A stretch of 64,000 bases of DNA from Epiperipatus broadwayi. Taxonomy: Eukaryota; Onychophora; Udeonychophora; Euonychophora; Peripatidae. The position numbers were made by a program, and so were the translations under genes. The notes beneath the pieces are model-generated. The model had not been told where the DNA came from. It did not search any database and saw only the letters and a list, made by a program, of their open reading frames with translations. The stretch lies in contig JAQFVV010000049.1 in the NCBI GenBank assembly GCA_028023455.1, positions 3,532,536-3,596,535 on the forward strand, written 5' to 3'. Position 1 is the first letter of the stretch; every line of letters starts with the position of its first letter. Below, piece by piece: positions 1 through 12,785 of the stretch.

Positions 1-1318
1 TCATATCCATAAGTTGTGTAACTACAAATAAACTATCTCCTATATGCCTATCTAATCTAAAACCTCCTTGCATTTCCCCCACTACATTATTCCCTTCCAT
101 CCATTTTACAACTTTACTAGCCACCATATACGAGAAAACTTTATATAAAACTGATGTTACCGCTATCGGTCTATAATTATTCAACTTTCTATGATCCTTA
201 CCCTTTCCTTTAAATAATAACCTTACTCTTGTATTATTCCAACTACTTGGGAAAACTCTATTCTGTGTTATTTTATTAAAACAAGATAATAACTTTAGTT
301 TTGCCCTATATCCTAAATTCATTACCATCTCTGCTGCCCATCCATCTAAATCTCTTGCCTTCCCACTTTTCAATTTCTTCTCTACCTCATTTAGTTCATT
401 TTCTGAAAACCTAATATTCCCATTACTATATTTTCTCATATTTTCTAACACTTATCAGTCACATCTAACATCTTTTCTATATTCATTACATAACTATTTA
501 AGATTCTCTCTAAATCTTCTCTAGAGCTACACTCTGTTCCCTCATCATCTAGTAATACTAACTCTCTCTCCCCTACATTTCTCCTTTTAATATAATTCCA
601 AAATTTTTTTACTCCCATCTCTTCCACTTTTATTAATATCCTCCAACAATTTACTATTCAATTTCATTCTCTCTCTATAAATATCTATTTTAGCCAACTT
701 CTTCTTTTCTAAGTACTTTTCCCATTTGACTTTAATATCTTTTTTACTTTCCTTATTCTTAATAGCACACTTATATTCTCTACATGCTTCTTTCCTTTCT
801 TTTACACTTTTACTAATTCTCATTTTTTTATTACTTTTATTCTTCTGAATATTCTCACCTAAAACCCTATTTGCCATTTTTTCTACTTCTTTACACCAGT
901 CCTTATACTCATCCCCAACCCACTCTTCCATTATTTCTTCAACTTGTATTTTATACTCTTCCAACTTATTCTTATCATTCACTCTCCATCCACATCTTTC
1001 ATTATTATTTCTACTTTTATTTCTATTCTCCATCACATTACTAACCATTTCAATTACAATGAAATTATGATCACTAGTGCATACTTTTTCTTCATTATCA
1101 AACACCTTAATTTGCCGTATTTTATTTATTCCCTCTTTCTCTACCAATACATAATCTATTGTGTGAAATATATTATTTCTGGACCATGTGTATTGTCCCT
1201 CATAAATATTTAATAAATTTCCAATACTCAAATTCACTTTCTGACAAAAATTATTCAAAAGCTGTCCATTTTTATTATCTACATCATCAATTTCTCTAAT
1301 AAGACAAATAATCTATTA
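1..1318 (-). pseudogene. Truncated, frameshifted APE-type non-LTR retrotransposon (LINE), open at left edge
   Basis: Read on the minus strand, the segment begins near 1318 in the middle of an apurinic-type endonuclease; the N-terminal half is missing, as expected of 5' truncation. The frame at 1258-587 carries the endonuclease C-terminal motif TSDH (residues about 61-64 of that frame) and then a basic, Lys/Glu-rich linker. At about 605 an A7 run breaks the frame, and reading continues in the 627-445 frame with GVKKFWNYIK. A second shift near 440 leads into a frame open to base 1. That frame contains reverse-transcriptase fingers and palm motifs: a GKARDLDG variant of GKAxGxDG, then NYRPIAVTSVLYKVF and a QGGFR motif. 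The catalytic aspartates lie outside the window. Endonuclease followed by RT is the usual LINE ORF2 order. The clade (CR1, L2 or Jockey-like) is not resolved. Two frameshifts make this copy dead. Confidence 0.85.
587..1258 (-). pseudogene. LINE ORF2 fragment: endonuclease C-terminus and linker
   Basis: A 223-codon open stretch within the LINE remnant. Homologous reading continues upstream, in frame, to about 1311 (including VDNKNGQLL), so the apparent start is only the beginning of a scored ORF. SDH at residues about 62-64 is the conserved Asp/His site of AP-type LINE endonucleases. The stretch ends artificially in ILELY after the A7 run at about 605-611; with one A fewer the frame would continue as KKFWNY. 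A polypeptide from this copy would lack both the N-terminal catalytic residues and the RT. Confidence 0.8.
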
Positions 1319-1640
1319 CATTTTATTATCAACTAGGGCTTGAAAAACTAACATATCAGTGTTTTATTTTCCATTATAGGTGACTTTTAAACATGAAGTT
1401 CAATTAGTGAATGTTTGTTGATGACAAATTGCACTATTACAATTTTAGTAAAATAATGTTTCAGGTTTAAAAGTTAATAATCAGTGAAGTTGATTTCTTT
1501 TTATGTATATGAAATAGTATTAAGTTTTAAGGTCCAGAAAATTTATAGGCATCAATTTAATCATTTTATATTTAACTACCATTATCTTGAATGAGAAAGT
1601 TGTCTCACTATATTATGGAGTTAGTTAGTTACTTTCAATG
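1319..1640. other. AT-rich spacer, nothing recognised
   Basis: The stretch between the LINE truncation point and the next remnant holds no ORF, no repeat copy seen elsewhere in the window and no RNA gene that I can recognise. Confidence 0.5.
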
Positions 1641-1800
1641 CATATGAACATTTTATTACATTGCTTGGTTGAGTAATTGCTTGTTGGGATAATGATTGGA
1701 GATGGTAAGCCCTTGATCTGTGGTAATTACTACATAGAAATATATATATATCTTAGATTTTTTTTTTGTATGAGTATATAATATTGCATTTATAGTAATA

Positions 1801-2215
1801 ATGGATAACAGTAATAAAATGCCAGTTAGTGGTAATTTTGATTTAAGAAATTTAGCAGAGATATTAAGAGTTGAGATAAAAAACATCTTTGGTGAAATTT
1901 TCCAGGAACTAGATGCTAGATTAAAAACCAAAGGTGATGAATTTAAGGCTGAGTTGAAAACCAACTCTGATGAATTTTCTAGAGAATTAAAAGTTGCATT
2001 AAAAATTATGGTAGATGATAATGTTGTGGGTTTAGACACAAAAGTTGACAAAGAACCGAAAGAGTTAAAGAGTCTGATGAAATAAGTAGTAAAAATATTG
2101 AATTAGGCAATGAAAAGATAGAAATAACTAAGGAACATGGGAAATTAATTAATAAAAAAGTTAGTAAAATTAATGTAAAATTTAAAGATAAATTAAGAAA
2201 AATATTTAATGTAAG
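1801..2215 (+). pseudogene. Gag/ORF1-like coiled-coil remnant, frameshifted
   Basis: A 94-codon ORF (1801-2085) begins MDNSNKMPVSGNFDLRNLAE and continues with repeated charged heptad-like stretches (LDARLKTKG, then two ELKTNSDEFSRELK-like repeats). After its stop, a second frame from about 2063 continues the same character (SSKNIELGNEKIEI, then KLINKKVSKINVKFKDKL) to about 2215. This amphipathic Lys/Glu/Leu pattern resembles the coiled coils at the N-terminus of retrotransposon Gag or LINE ORF1 proteins. No zinc knuckle, RT or LTR is visible nearby, so the element type is open. A short host coiled-coil exon is the alternative, but the frameshift and the repeat-rich setting argue against it. 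Confidence 0.4.
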
Positions 2216-3338
2216 TATTCTTATATCAGTTTTGAGGAATTATTGATGGGCACTGAAGAAACAAATACATGAGAATAATTAACAATTTTTATTCACAATC
2301 ACATTATCTATGGCAAGTAAAAAAATGGTAATATTATTGTTTTTAATCTATAAAAAATAATTTGCCAATGTATTCTTTGCAATGTATAGTCTTAATAATG
2401 TTTATAGTAGAAAAAATATTAATTAATACTTAATATGCATATATGAATTGATTATAAAGGTGATTGTTTTAATTAAGTTATTTTTTTTTCTTATTAATAT
2501 CATAAGCATATAAAACTATTTAATCAATAAACATGATTTTACATATTAACTTTTGATATACTTTAACTCTCTTGCAAGTTGTCAGTTTCCTTTGTTTTCC
2601 TTACTGTAAACATTCAACATTAAATTTAAGATTAAATCATTATCACTTATAAAAAAGTAATAAATTTGTTTCATTTGATAAATATTTTTGTTTATTACTA
2701 ATGTAAATTCTGAATATTCAGATTTCATTCTTAAAAATACTAAAAAAAATGAGATCATAATCAAAACAAAGAGCTTATTACAGCATCATTTTTAGAAAGA
2801 TTATTTTCATTTATTAAAATCAACAAAATCTTAATTATTTGTTATTTAAAAAAATGTGAATGAATATTTATTTATTTCTCTTATATGTAATGAATTATGC
2901 TATAAAAGTTTAATTTTTTTAAATATTTATTACAAAAGTATATTTTCATACTTGTTATTAAACTGATTTCATTAGGAAGCTAAACTTGTAAACAGCTTGA
3001 GGGTATATTTGTATAGTCTGATAATATAACATTCTATTTTTGAAAATAAAGTATTTCTGTTCAAAGCAAATTATTGATAATTTATACTATTGATTTTTAA
3101 TAAATATTGTAGAAATTATTGTATAAGAAAGAATCTAAAATAGATAATAAAATTGCAAATAAACATGTTTTTAGTTATTCAAACTATTATTTTAAGAAAT
3201 GACATAAAATAGTGACATCAGAAAAATGTCAGAGTTCAAAAACACTACTTATCAAGGTGTTAGAAGGTAAAACTAAATTCCTGTTATCTTTGTTGAATTT
3301 TTGATTTTCTTGCCATCTATGGAATTTTTTTGAACTAA
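2216..3338. other. AT-rich, no gene seen
   Basis: Homopolymer-rich AT sequence with stops in all frames. The only longer ORF here (2582-2764, minus strand) has no motif and a composition expected of random AT-rich DNA. Confidence 0.6.
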
Positions 3339-3922
3339 AATATTATAATGTATATAAGACATTTATTTTATATAGTGTGACATTTTTATAAACTGTAATA
3401 TTAATAAGCCAAGAAGCTAATGGTCATGCGTTTTGTAGATTTAACTATATAAATGAATACTCTCACTTTCCAAACAACAAGATAAAGTCTTTGTGAAAAG
3501 ATAGGATGAATCATCTATCTTTTCACCCCAAATGTTTATGTATGGGAAAATCTTAAGTATTTGGCTTATTAATATTACAGTTTATAAAAACATCATGCTA
3601 TATAAAATAAATGTCTTATTTACATATATTTAATTTAGTAAGAATGACATATCGTAAATTCTAGAAATTTCGTGAGCGTTATTCATTCAGGTATAGTAAA
3701 AAGTAATTTAAAATGATTGATTAACATTTTCATGCTCTCATTTTTAAATACTTAAGATTTGCCCATACATAAATATTTGGGTCAAAAACATAGATGATTC
3801 ATCCTATCTTTTCACAAAGACTTTATCTTATTGTTTGGAAAGTGAGAGTATTCATTTATATAGTTTAATCTACAAAGCACATATGCATTAGCTTCTAGCT
3901 TATTAATATTATAATGTATATA
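3339..3922. mobile_element. Nested palindromic (foldback/MITE-like) element
   Basis: Two arms are inverted copies of each other: about 3390-3561 and about 3746-3916. Both carry the segment around TCTCACTTTCCAAACAA and the segment around GATAGGATGAATCATCTAT. A third segment (3562-3619) is an inverted copy of the sequence just left of the first arm (3354-3410), so the element folds in two alternative ways. The outer ends share the direct 17-mer ATATTATAATGTATATA (from about 3339 and about 3906), which could be a target-site duplication or an AT-rich coincidence. No coding capacity. It looks like a non-autonomous element, but the superfamily is not identifiable. Confidence 0.7.
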
Positions 3923-6579
3923 GAAAAATATGCATATTTTAATATAAAGCAAAAATTTTCACTAGGGAGTAAATTACTAAAAACAGGAGAATAATCGAAA
4001 GGATACATCTAAAGGTTAAAAATGTATAACTTGAAGCACAGTTAGAAATATATATTTTTAATCTTTTATCATATGGAGAGAGTTAAACATTGTCAACTCT
4101 TAATGAGATATATGTCTGCTTTGTTTCACAATTATAATATACAACTCAAAAACACAATCTAAATCATAAATGATAAATATTTTTGATTATTTCAATTATC
4201 ATGTAAGAATAAATTTTAATTAAATACCTTGAAATGAGATTTTATTCTATTACAACAATTTAATTTTAACAGAAGTAAAATATACTTTTAGGATTATAAA
4301 ATTACTATTGAAATCAATAAAGAGAATAATTATGAAATTATTGTTTTTGTTATTATTATTTAGTATATTAATTATAATAATCATAATGTATATTTTAAAT
4401 AATAAAATTATTATTGTTATTATTTATGATGGTGACCTTGATTTCTAAATTTATTTTCTTTATTTTTATTTTGGTGTTAATGCAAGTTGTATCAAAAATA
4501 GGTATTGCATTTAGATTTGTTACATCTATTTACTGTATTAATTTTATTTTAATATTCTAATATAAAGATTTAAAGGATTCATATCTTGTACATACACATA
4601 CTACAGACTGTAAGGTCATTGTAACTGGATTAATAAGTGTCATCCATATGGTTGTACGTAAAATATCTAACTTGTATGGTGCTTACCATCCTCATTATGA
4701 AATTATAAGCGTTTGCCAGTTAGAATATATATGATTTTGCTGCAATGCCCCATTACTGTGCTTTTATTTATTTATTCCATTACAATTTTTGGCTTGACCA
4801 ATTTATAGGGTCTGATGATAATCATATACCTTGAGAGAGAAAGAGAGGAATAATTATATTTTTTACACCATAGCTATCACATTTTCATGCTTTTATTTAT
4901 TTATTCTATTGCAATATATATAAAAGACATATTTTGCAGGTTCATCCATGTTAAAAAATTTATATATATATGCAACCCATGAAAATCTTTGTATCAATAT
5001 ATATATATATCAGTTCTACGTGTAATTGACTGATAAAGGAAGTTAAATATTCATTAAATAATTAAAATACCAGATAAAAATGAACTTCAAAAGTATAATT
5101 ATTACTTAGATAAATTTACTTATATAATTTCATCAGTTCTATTTACAAAATCTACTAACAAAGTCTATTAGCATAGATATTTTTTAAACATTCATTCTAC
5201 ATATTCTCTGGAATTAAATTGTGACATGACAGTGATGACTTTTCAGGCAAGTAAAAAGCTGGAAATGAAGTTTTAAAGTACATTTCTAATGTGGCATGAT
5301 GAATAGAATATCTATTTTTTAAAGAACTATAGACAACTGGTCAAAGATTAGTCAACCATGGCTTTGGCATATCAGACCATTAAAAAAATAAGACAGGCTA
5401 ATAATTCTGTAACTATGAAATTTTATGCACTTAATGCATCTCAAAATTGCACTTGTCAGACAATAAATTTGTTTAGCCAATATTTGTTTACAATTGTTTT
5501 TTTCTTCTGTTGTTTAAATTTTTAAATTCATTATTTATTGACTATACTCCACATTAAAATCTCTATTTAAATTTTTTTATACATTCTTCTCTTTTTAGTT
5601 AATTAGTTTAAATTGGTTTACATAAAAATATATTATGAATAATATCTTAAAAATAACTATAATTTGCTTTTCATAGTTCAAACTGAAAATTGTTTATATT
5701 TAAATAAATATAAAAATCTACAACTTTAAACTTAATTGTATATTTTTTAAATTTTGTTTTTGAAAATTTGTTTTATTACTTTTTTACATACACACATAAA
5801 CAACATAATATATATCAAATTAAATATTTCCATGGATTGTTATTATAATAAAGAAAAATGAGAAGATAATATCCATGTAAATAGAAATAATCTTTAAACT
5901 TTGATGTTATCAAGAAATTATCAATTGCTACTAAATGAGAATCTCTGAGACCAAACCATGTTTTTTATTGAATCTATAATAGTTCTTTTGCTTGAGTTTT
6001 GTTATTGAAGTAAAAGTGGGTGGAGGTCCTCTTTTATTTCAAATCCAAGTTCTAATATGGATTTAAATCTAAAAAGCTATTTTTTATAAGTGTGAGATTG
6101 TGAAAGAATAGCATCTTTTTTGATATTCTGCAAAAACTCAATTTCAAAACATTGTTTTTTTTTTTGGCTTAAACAAAGATTATAGGAACCACTTTTGACT
6201 AAATTTTATGATTAATATTTTTCAATTATGTTTAGTTTTATTTTATATTTGAGCATCTACATATATATATATTGTAACCTTCTCCCTGGTCTAACTGGTC
6301 ATCAACGAATCATGCCGCACATTTTAATGACTAAATTCTCCTATGCAACCTATCATACTCTCATTATCAAGAATATAAGCATAAAGAAACAAAAAGGTAA
6401 AACTAACGAAATGATTTCTGTATTGAATAAAACTAGCATGAAACTGTAGATCTAAAGAAGATCACAAGATGACTAATAAAGATAATAAGTTCTGGTCAAA
6501 CCAGCTTTAAAATCCACACAAACAAAAGGTGATGAGTTAAATTTGATATTCAGCCAATTAATAAATAACTAATAATTAT
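3923..6579. other. AT-rich, no gene seen; short microsatellites
   Basis: Contains (TA)n runs near 4956-5011 and 6258-6273, an ATT/AAT-rich palindromic patch at 4335-4430, and two related copies of a short GCTTTTATTTATTTATTC motif near 4759 and 4888. The ORF at 6228-6449 has no recognisable domain. Confidence 0.55.
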
Positions 6580-6910
6580 ATCTCTGGAATGATTATGAAA
6601 TTAAACTTATAAATGAAATGATAAGTAAATTATGATATAAATGACTAAATAGATGATGGAAAGAAGTAATAATTAAATAGTAGAATGAAATGAGTCTAAG
6701 AATGAAGAGAAAAGAATGAAGATGTATGAGAATAATGAATGATTAAGATGATGATAGAATAAGAGTTAATGAATAGTTAAGATGATAAAAGAATAAAAGT
6801 TAATGTATGATTAATCAATTATGATAATGAATTAATGTCAAATGAGAATGAATAAATAAAAGAATGATCAAGATGAAATTGAAGAACAATGTTAATGATG
6901 GAGACTGAAA
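6580..6910 (+). repeat. Purine-rich degenerate minisatellite
   Basis: The plus strand is almost pyrimidine-free apart from T. It consists of imperfect units of about 30 bases of the type GATTAAGATGATAGAATAAGAGTTAATGAAT, most clearly repeated at 6735-6815. GAATGA, AGATGA and GTTAATG words recur throughout. No frame is open, so the purine bias is not from coding. Confidence 0.55.
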
Positions 6911-9573
6911 TCTTAAACTATAAACTAATATGGTATTAAATGGTAAAAAGATAAGCTAAATAAAAATAGGGATTTCAAGCTTGACACAAACAGAATATTT
7001 ATCATGAAGTTAAAACAAGCTATACTTTTTACAACAAAAGAAGTAATTTATACCTTAAAGTTTGGTTGACTTTCATAAAACAGTGAAAGTAATCTATTTC
7101 AAGTCCAATTATAATAATTAACTAAATATAAAATTTATTATAAATTTAAATTTTACCTTGAAACTTAACAACTAATTCTTCTCAAGGTTCAAACACTCAA
7201 AATTGTTATACAACATATATTTGGGTCAGTGAGAGGGATTTTGCCACTACCCAAACATAATGCACAAAACAGCTCTCAATATAAACTCAAATTAAGAACT
7301 ATATTTAGCAGTTACACATAAACTTGATGAATTCAATAACTCTTATAACTTTAATATTGAAAAAATAGGAATAACTTTCTAATAAATAAACACAATAACT
7401 TACCAAATTCCTTTTCTCAAATAATTATAAACCATGTGATCAAGATCAGTGAATGATAGCTTTGCAGGTTCAACTAAACCAATTAAATCAATATTATATT
7501 TATCTTTTGATCTATTACTTCAAATAATCTGTACTCTAGGTTATTAACATTTTTGATTATTGTGTGATGATGCATTAGATGTACCAATAAATTATAAGGC
7601 TTAACAAAATTATTATGATATAGCATAATATAGCTAATAGTACTATATTGGTCGATGATGATTTCAATTTATAATCTTCTGATAGGTCAATAGCAATAAC
7701 AATAATAGTGTATATATGTGATTAGCGATAAGATTACTGGCAACTAAATAAAATTTTTAAACACAACAAACTTTATTTACAATATTTACAAATTCTAATT
7801 CAAAAACATGGCATGAAATGAAACCAATATATTAAATTAAACTCAGGGATGGAAAAATACTCAGTATCCCATTGACCATATTATTAGTCAATACCCCCAG
7901 CTTATACAATGATATTAAGAGTATCACTTATTTTAAAGAATAAGATCATGAAACCTTATTGAAACTGAACTAGCACTTAAATTATAAAAACAACAGTGTA
8001 TTTAGGACCTTATGGTATGCACAAATTTTAAATTTAGAATTCAAAAGTTATAAAGGGGTGCATTGTATCAAAGCCATTTCTTTTATCAGAATATGATATG
8101 GGCAATTATCATATTCTGTGGAATTAATAACTGATTAAAATTTGAGATGAATAGGTTTGGTGCATTAAAGTAAGAATAGACATCAAAAGTCAAATACACA
8201 TATATATCACTAAAACATTACCTATGTCCACAACCTAATTATTGAATACTTAATTGATCTTACCAATCCATTGTCAAATCACTAATGAATAAAGATAAAG
8301 TGCTCACATGCATCTCTTGCTCTTACATCTATAAATTCCACAATCATTAATAGATCTTGGTTTGGTCTGTCTATAACATGATGATCATACAACATCATAA
8401 ACACTATTTCAATTAGGCCAACACTATAGCTAGATTAGTGTTTCTTAATCTAACATTATTTTATCCTTGCCAAATGATTTTTGAACTACTATACTTAACC
8501 ATACACAGTGGAAAAAACGAACTCTATATCATCATGAGGGATTTAACACTGAAAAGGGAGGCTCTATAAAAAACAACATGACAGTGGTATAATAATATTG
8601 CTAATTCTATTACCTCTCTATGGATATACACATGTGGGCTTTGTCTCATCATGAAAAAAATAGAATTCAGACCATGGATATCCTTTCTTTTAGAATTATT
8701 TATGCTAACAAGCATTAATTAGTACTCAGCTCTACCAAACTTTCCTCTCATGGAATCAGCAATAGGTGACTCTCCATCAGCCCATGCTCAATATTAATAT
8801 TAATCTATTGGATGCCATTCTATTGGAACATCCTATCAGCTAAAAACTATCACAAATCATTAGCAAGGTAAAACAACAGTAACAATAACAGTGGAGATAT
8901 ACATATTCCATTTCACAATGCAGAATCATTAATGTATCAATAGACAAACCAAAATATATATGTCAAATGATCATTAATTATTTTAAAATGACAACTATAT
9001 GTTTGTTAGAGAGAGCACATATTTAAACAACAAAGACCAACCTGCATTTGTATTCAAAGTGGACAAGTTCATTTCTATGTAAAATTAAGAAATGAAAAAG
9101 GTTTAGATCAATTTTTCTTCTATATAAGTAAATAATTGGGTCTTTAGTATACCTTTGACAAAAATGTCTGTATGTTCATCCTTTAATAAAATACACTAAA
9201 ATCTGTTTTAAAATATGAGAGAAGTAAATATCTCTCTCTCACTCTCTCTAGATAAATGATATATATAATATCATGTTTTCCCTTAACTGGAAAAAAATAT
9301 AAATACATGTAATATATGTATATTTTTACACATTTTTTTTCTTTAACTTAATATATTTCCTACCACAATAAAACATATATGTTTAAAAACAGAATTTCCA
9401 AATAACACATGATGTAAGCATTACAAACTAACACAGCAGTAATAAAAAAAAAAACGTTTTCTACCATCCAAGTTTATCCAATTAGTAAAGTTCATTTTAT
9501 TCTAGTGAGCTAAAATGATAAGAACTGATATTATAATGAGCAAAAATTTCAGATAATGCATATATATATATAT
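6911..9573. other. AT-rich, no gene seen
   Basis: No recognisable coding motif or element. There is a TC-rich run at 9228-9250. The minus-strand ORF at 8524-8715 has no domain signature. Confidence 0.55.
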
Positions 9574-9636
9574 ATTAGCATCAAACAGGATTAGATATAT
9601 ATATATATATATATATTAATCCTGTTTGATGCTAAT
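9574..9636. repeat. Perfect 20-bp inverted repeat enclosing (AT)n
   Basis: The left arm ATTAGCATCAAACAGGATTA (9574-9593) and the right arm TAATCCTGTTTGATGCTAAT (9617-9636) are exact reverse complements, separated by about 23 bases of mostly (AT)n; a further (TA)n lies just left of the left arm. This suggests a small palindromic insertion or an AT-tract hairpin duplication. No other copy is seen in this window. Confidence 0.85.
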
Positions 9637-9639
9637 ATA

Positions 9640-11299
9640 ATAAGGCAATATTCAAAGGTCTTCAAGTGCATTACAAGTAAAATCAGTTTATCCATTTTTC
9701 TGGAGATAATTTCCCTTAATAACTGTATAGGTTATTATAATCTTTAAAACAAACTTTTTAAATACATTTATTGATTTATTTGGTATTATATAATGAGACA
9801 AGGTTTAAACGTTTCCAAGTGGATTATAATTAAAATCATTTCACTTACATTTTAATCCAGATGATTTTCCTTGAAAGTTACTTTATAATTTTGTTGCAAT
9901 TAATATCTTTAACTTGTTTTTTTTTTTTTTTAAAAAAAAATAATTTATTGATTCTGTTCTTTCATCTATGCGGTAATATTTGTAACACTTTAAGTAATTG
10001 GGACATTTATCAGATATTTTTTAAAAATCTTATTTATACGCGTTGTACTGTAAAATTTTAAAAGTAAAGATTTATTGTATTATCTTTCCATTGAAAAAAT
10101 AATAACTGTTTAGCACTATTAAAAATAATTTATCCAATTACAAGTACGATATCTTGAGCATTTTTAATGAATTTGTAATCATTCATTTTTATCATTAGAC
10201 AAAATTGGCTAGGAAAAATAAGCAGATGAGTGTTTATTTCTTAATAAAGAATTGAGAATAAAATCACTTGCAATTATCTTTTAACTTTAGTAAAATTATA
10301 TGATATAAAATGACTTTTGATTTTATTTATATCTTCTGAAATCCTTCTTTAAAATTATTTTGAATTATTTTCTTGAAATTACGATTTTCAAATGAACATC
10401 TATCTGTTCTGCTTTATGTTTACTAGTGGTGCGAAAATACAAACATTATCAACTCTTTAGTTTAATTATAAATAATTTATGCAGCATTTTTAAAGATAAG
10501 ATTTTAAACATATGAACAAAATAAAAGCAAAAGCTTTTTCTTGAATTTTTCTGGGTTTGAAGCAATATTTATGTGAGGCAGTTATGATGCACAAGGTTTC
10601 CATTTTTCCTCCAGTATAACTTTTAAAAACTATCAATTGATGAAAAAGGTGTTTAAAACGATAGCAAGGTTTGAAGATTTTTTACTCCATTATTTTAGAT
10701 AGCAGTATATTATAATCCATTCAATTAGATTCCAAATTTTTTCTGATTTTTAGTTTTTTTTCCTCCTTATTTTAGAAGATCAGAATTGAATTCTGTGGTT
10801 GTTTAGTTTTTTTTTTCTTAATCAACCCCCCCTACAACTTTATTAAATTATATATAGCTTTTATCCTAATGCACTGTGGGAGCAATTAAACCAATAATCT
10901 TGGTGTGAATATATTAATATTACCCCCTCTGGCTTCATGTTTAATAACTACCCATAATATCAAAAACTATTTTCAATTCACCACAAAAAAAAAAATATGC
11001 TTAAGAATTAACTGTAACGATTCATTTTACAAGATTTACAAATTTGATTTACTTATTTATTTATTTCAATTGCTATTCAACAATAATAGAATAGCAATAT
11101 ATTTATCTCCCAATTAATAATATTTTTAAATTGTTATTTTATCCCTAGTTTTAAACCTACACTGGGTTTGAAATCTCTTCGCCACTCAAGCAATTTCCTA
11201 GTGCACCCAGAACAGTCTTTATTGAAAGCCACTCATTAAGATTTTCATGCTAAACATATTATTATAATTTAAAATTTTGGATTATTTAATACAGGGACC
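9640..11299. other. AT-rich, no gene seen
   Basis: Long T and A homopolymers (for example T14 followed by A10 near 9919) and no recognisable repeat copy or coding motif. The ORFs at 9861-10061 and 10905-11117 are Phe/Ile/Leu-rich, as expected by chance in AT-rich DNA. Confidence 0.55.
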
Positions 11300-11300
11300 T

Positions 11301-11312
11301 AAATAAAAGGTC

Positions 11313-11350
<38 letters not shown>

Positions 11351-11355
11351 AGGTC

Positions 11356-11388
<33 letters not shown>
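11301..11388. repeat. Two-unit tandem duplication ending in (AT)n
   Basis: AAATAAAAGGTCACAAT plus an (AT)n tract occurs at 11301 and again at 11344, a 43-bp period. The unit boundaries lie in the dinucleotide tract, consistent with slippage or unequal exchange. Confidence 0.8.
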
Positions 11389-11391
<3 letters not shown>

Positions 11392-11821
11392 ATATAATTT
11401 ATAAACTTAATACATTGTTACAAATAATGATACATTGTTTTTCAAGATATATTAGTGGCAGATCTAATCATCATCCCATGACTCAGTTTTTCAGTCACAC
11501 ACCTTCATTATCAAAGTTTGTATTTATTCATAACAAATTATTACAATTCAGTTTATAAACATATTAATTGAAGTCCTCGTTTTTGGGGATATTGTCTCAG
11601 ATATATATTTTATAGATTATTATTAATTTGCTTAGCTATAAAATATTCTTTACTTTCAATTAAATATTAATACATCTACTATTAAATCCCACAATGAATA
11701 TTATTTATTTAAGTCAGAAATGATTGACTTCAATTTTTAAAAAATACTGCATTTGTGATAGTATATGATTGTGTGTGTGGGTATTCTGCTTGATTTCATT
11801 TTCTATACTTATATTAATTTA

Positions 11822-12229
11822 CTTGGTCCAAAACTTTTTCAGCAGTTTTTCAAAAAGTATTTTGTGGATTAAAATGGAAATTTAATGCAGTAAAAGTAAG
11901 TAGAGATTATTTAAGTCATCTAGATTTTGCAGTTGATGTTATTGTTTTTTGCAAATAATGCTTCAGAGCTTCAAAAAATTTTGCAATTTACAATTGAAAG
12001 TAAAAGTGTAGGACTAATGATAAACGTTAAAAGGACTAAAGTAATGTTCAATGGATTGTCCCAAAAGAAGCAAGTAAAAATTGATAATGTGATAATGTTT
12101 TAAAAGAAGGTGAACATATTAATACAGATAAAAACATAATGGATAAAATTAATCTTAGAAATAAACATGTATGGAGTGCTTTGGTAGAAATAAATATTTA
12201 AAAAAATGGTTATGTAATAATATGGTGGA
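11822..12229 (+). pseudogene. Old RTE copy, 5' portion (RT palm region), decayed
   Basis: Aligns by eye with bases about 27913-28310 of the intact RTE. Shared stretches include AAGTATTTTGTGGATTAAAA, ATTTAAGTCATYTAGATTT and CAAATAATGCTTCAGAGCT. The region corresponds to the palm and thumb around the FADD box, but the second D is replaced (the segment reads FAVDV) and frameshifts are frequent. It stops at the Penelope-like insertion at about 12230 and resumes at about 13470. Much more diverged than the copies at 30447 and 61270. Confidence 0.88.
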
Positions 12230-12785
12230 CTATTTTCATCATCTATCAGTAAATGCTGAATGTATAGAAAATTTTAAACTTTATTTAAATTTTTCAAATA
12301 CAAACAACTTGTTAGTAATAACACACAAATAAACAACATAGATTAGTAATGACACAACCTTTTGAGTAGTATTATTCTCCACTCTTCTTAAAGTATTGCT
12401 GGCCTACCCAGTGTCAATATTAGCATAAGAGTCAAACTCCCATCTTTAGATTCTCGAATATTAAATTTATAGCAAAATGCTCTAACCAATTGTGCTATTT
12501 TGTCAAGGGCAACAGATAAGAGGAATTTATATATATATGAGGATTGGTCCAAATCTTCCTGAGTCCAATTTTTTATTAATATTTTCTTCTAAGAGCAAGT
12601 TTAAATTGAGGCTTTCATACATTGTGTATTACTATACTGGGTTGACTTATAGAATTATTTGCCATTGTCATATGAGCAGCTTTTTTAATGTTCTTCTTTG
12701 TACCTTTCATCCTATATGCAATATTTTTGTTTATTCCCAATTACTCCAGGGGCTGGTTTATTAAGTTAGTAATAAAAGTAAGCCT

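Noticed and set aside
1656-2051. Minus-strand ORF of 131 codons
   Set aside because: Antisense shadow of the coiled-coil frame at 1801-2085.
8524-8715. Minus-strand ORF of 63 codons
   Set aside because: No domain, no homologue in the window, and a length expected by chance.
12492-12764. Plus-strand ORF of 90 codons
   Set aside because: Lies between the left PLE arm and the GIY-YIG remnant; Phe/Ile/Tyr-rich with no PLE RT motif.
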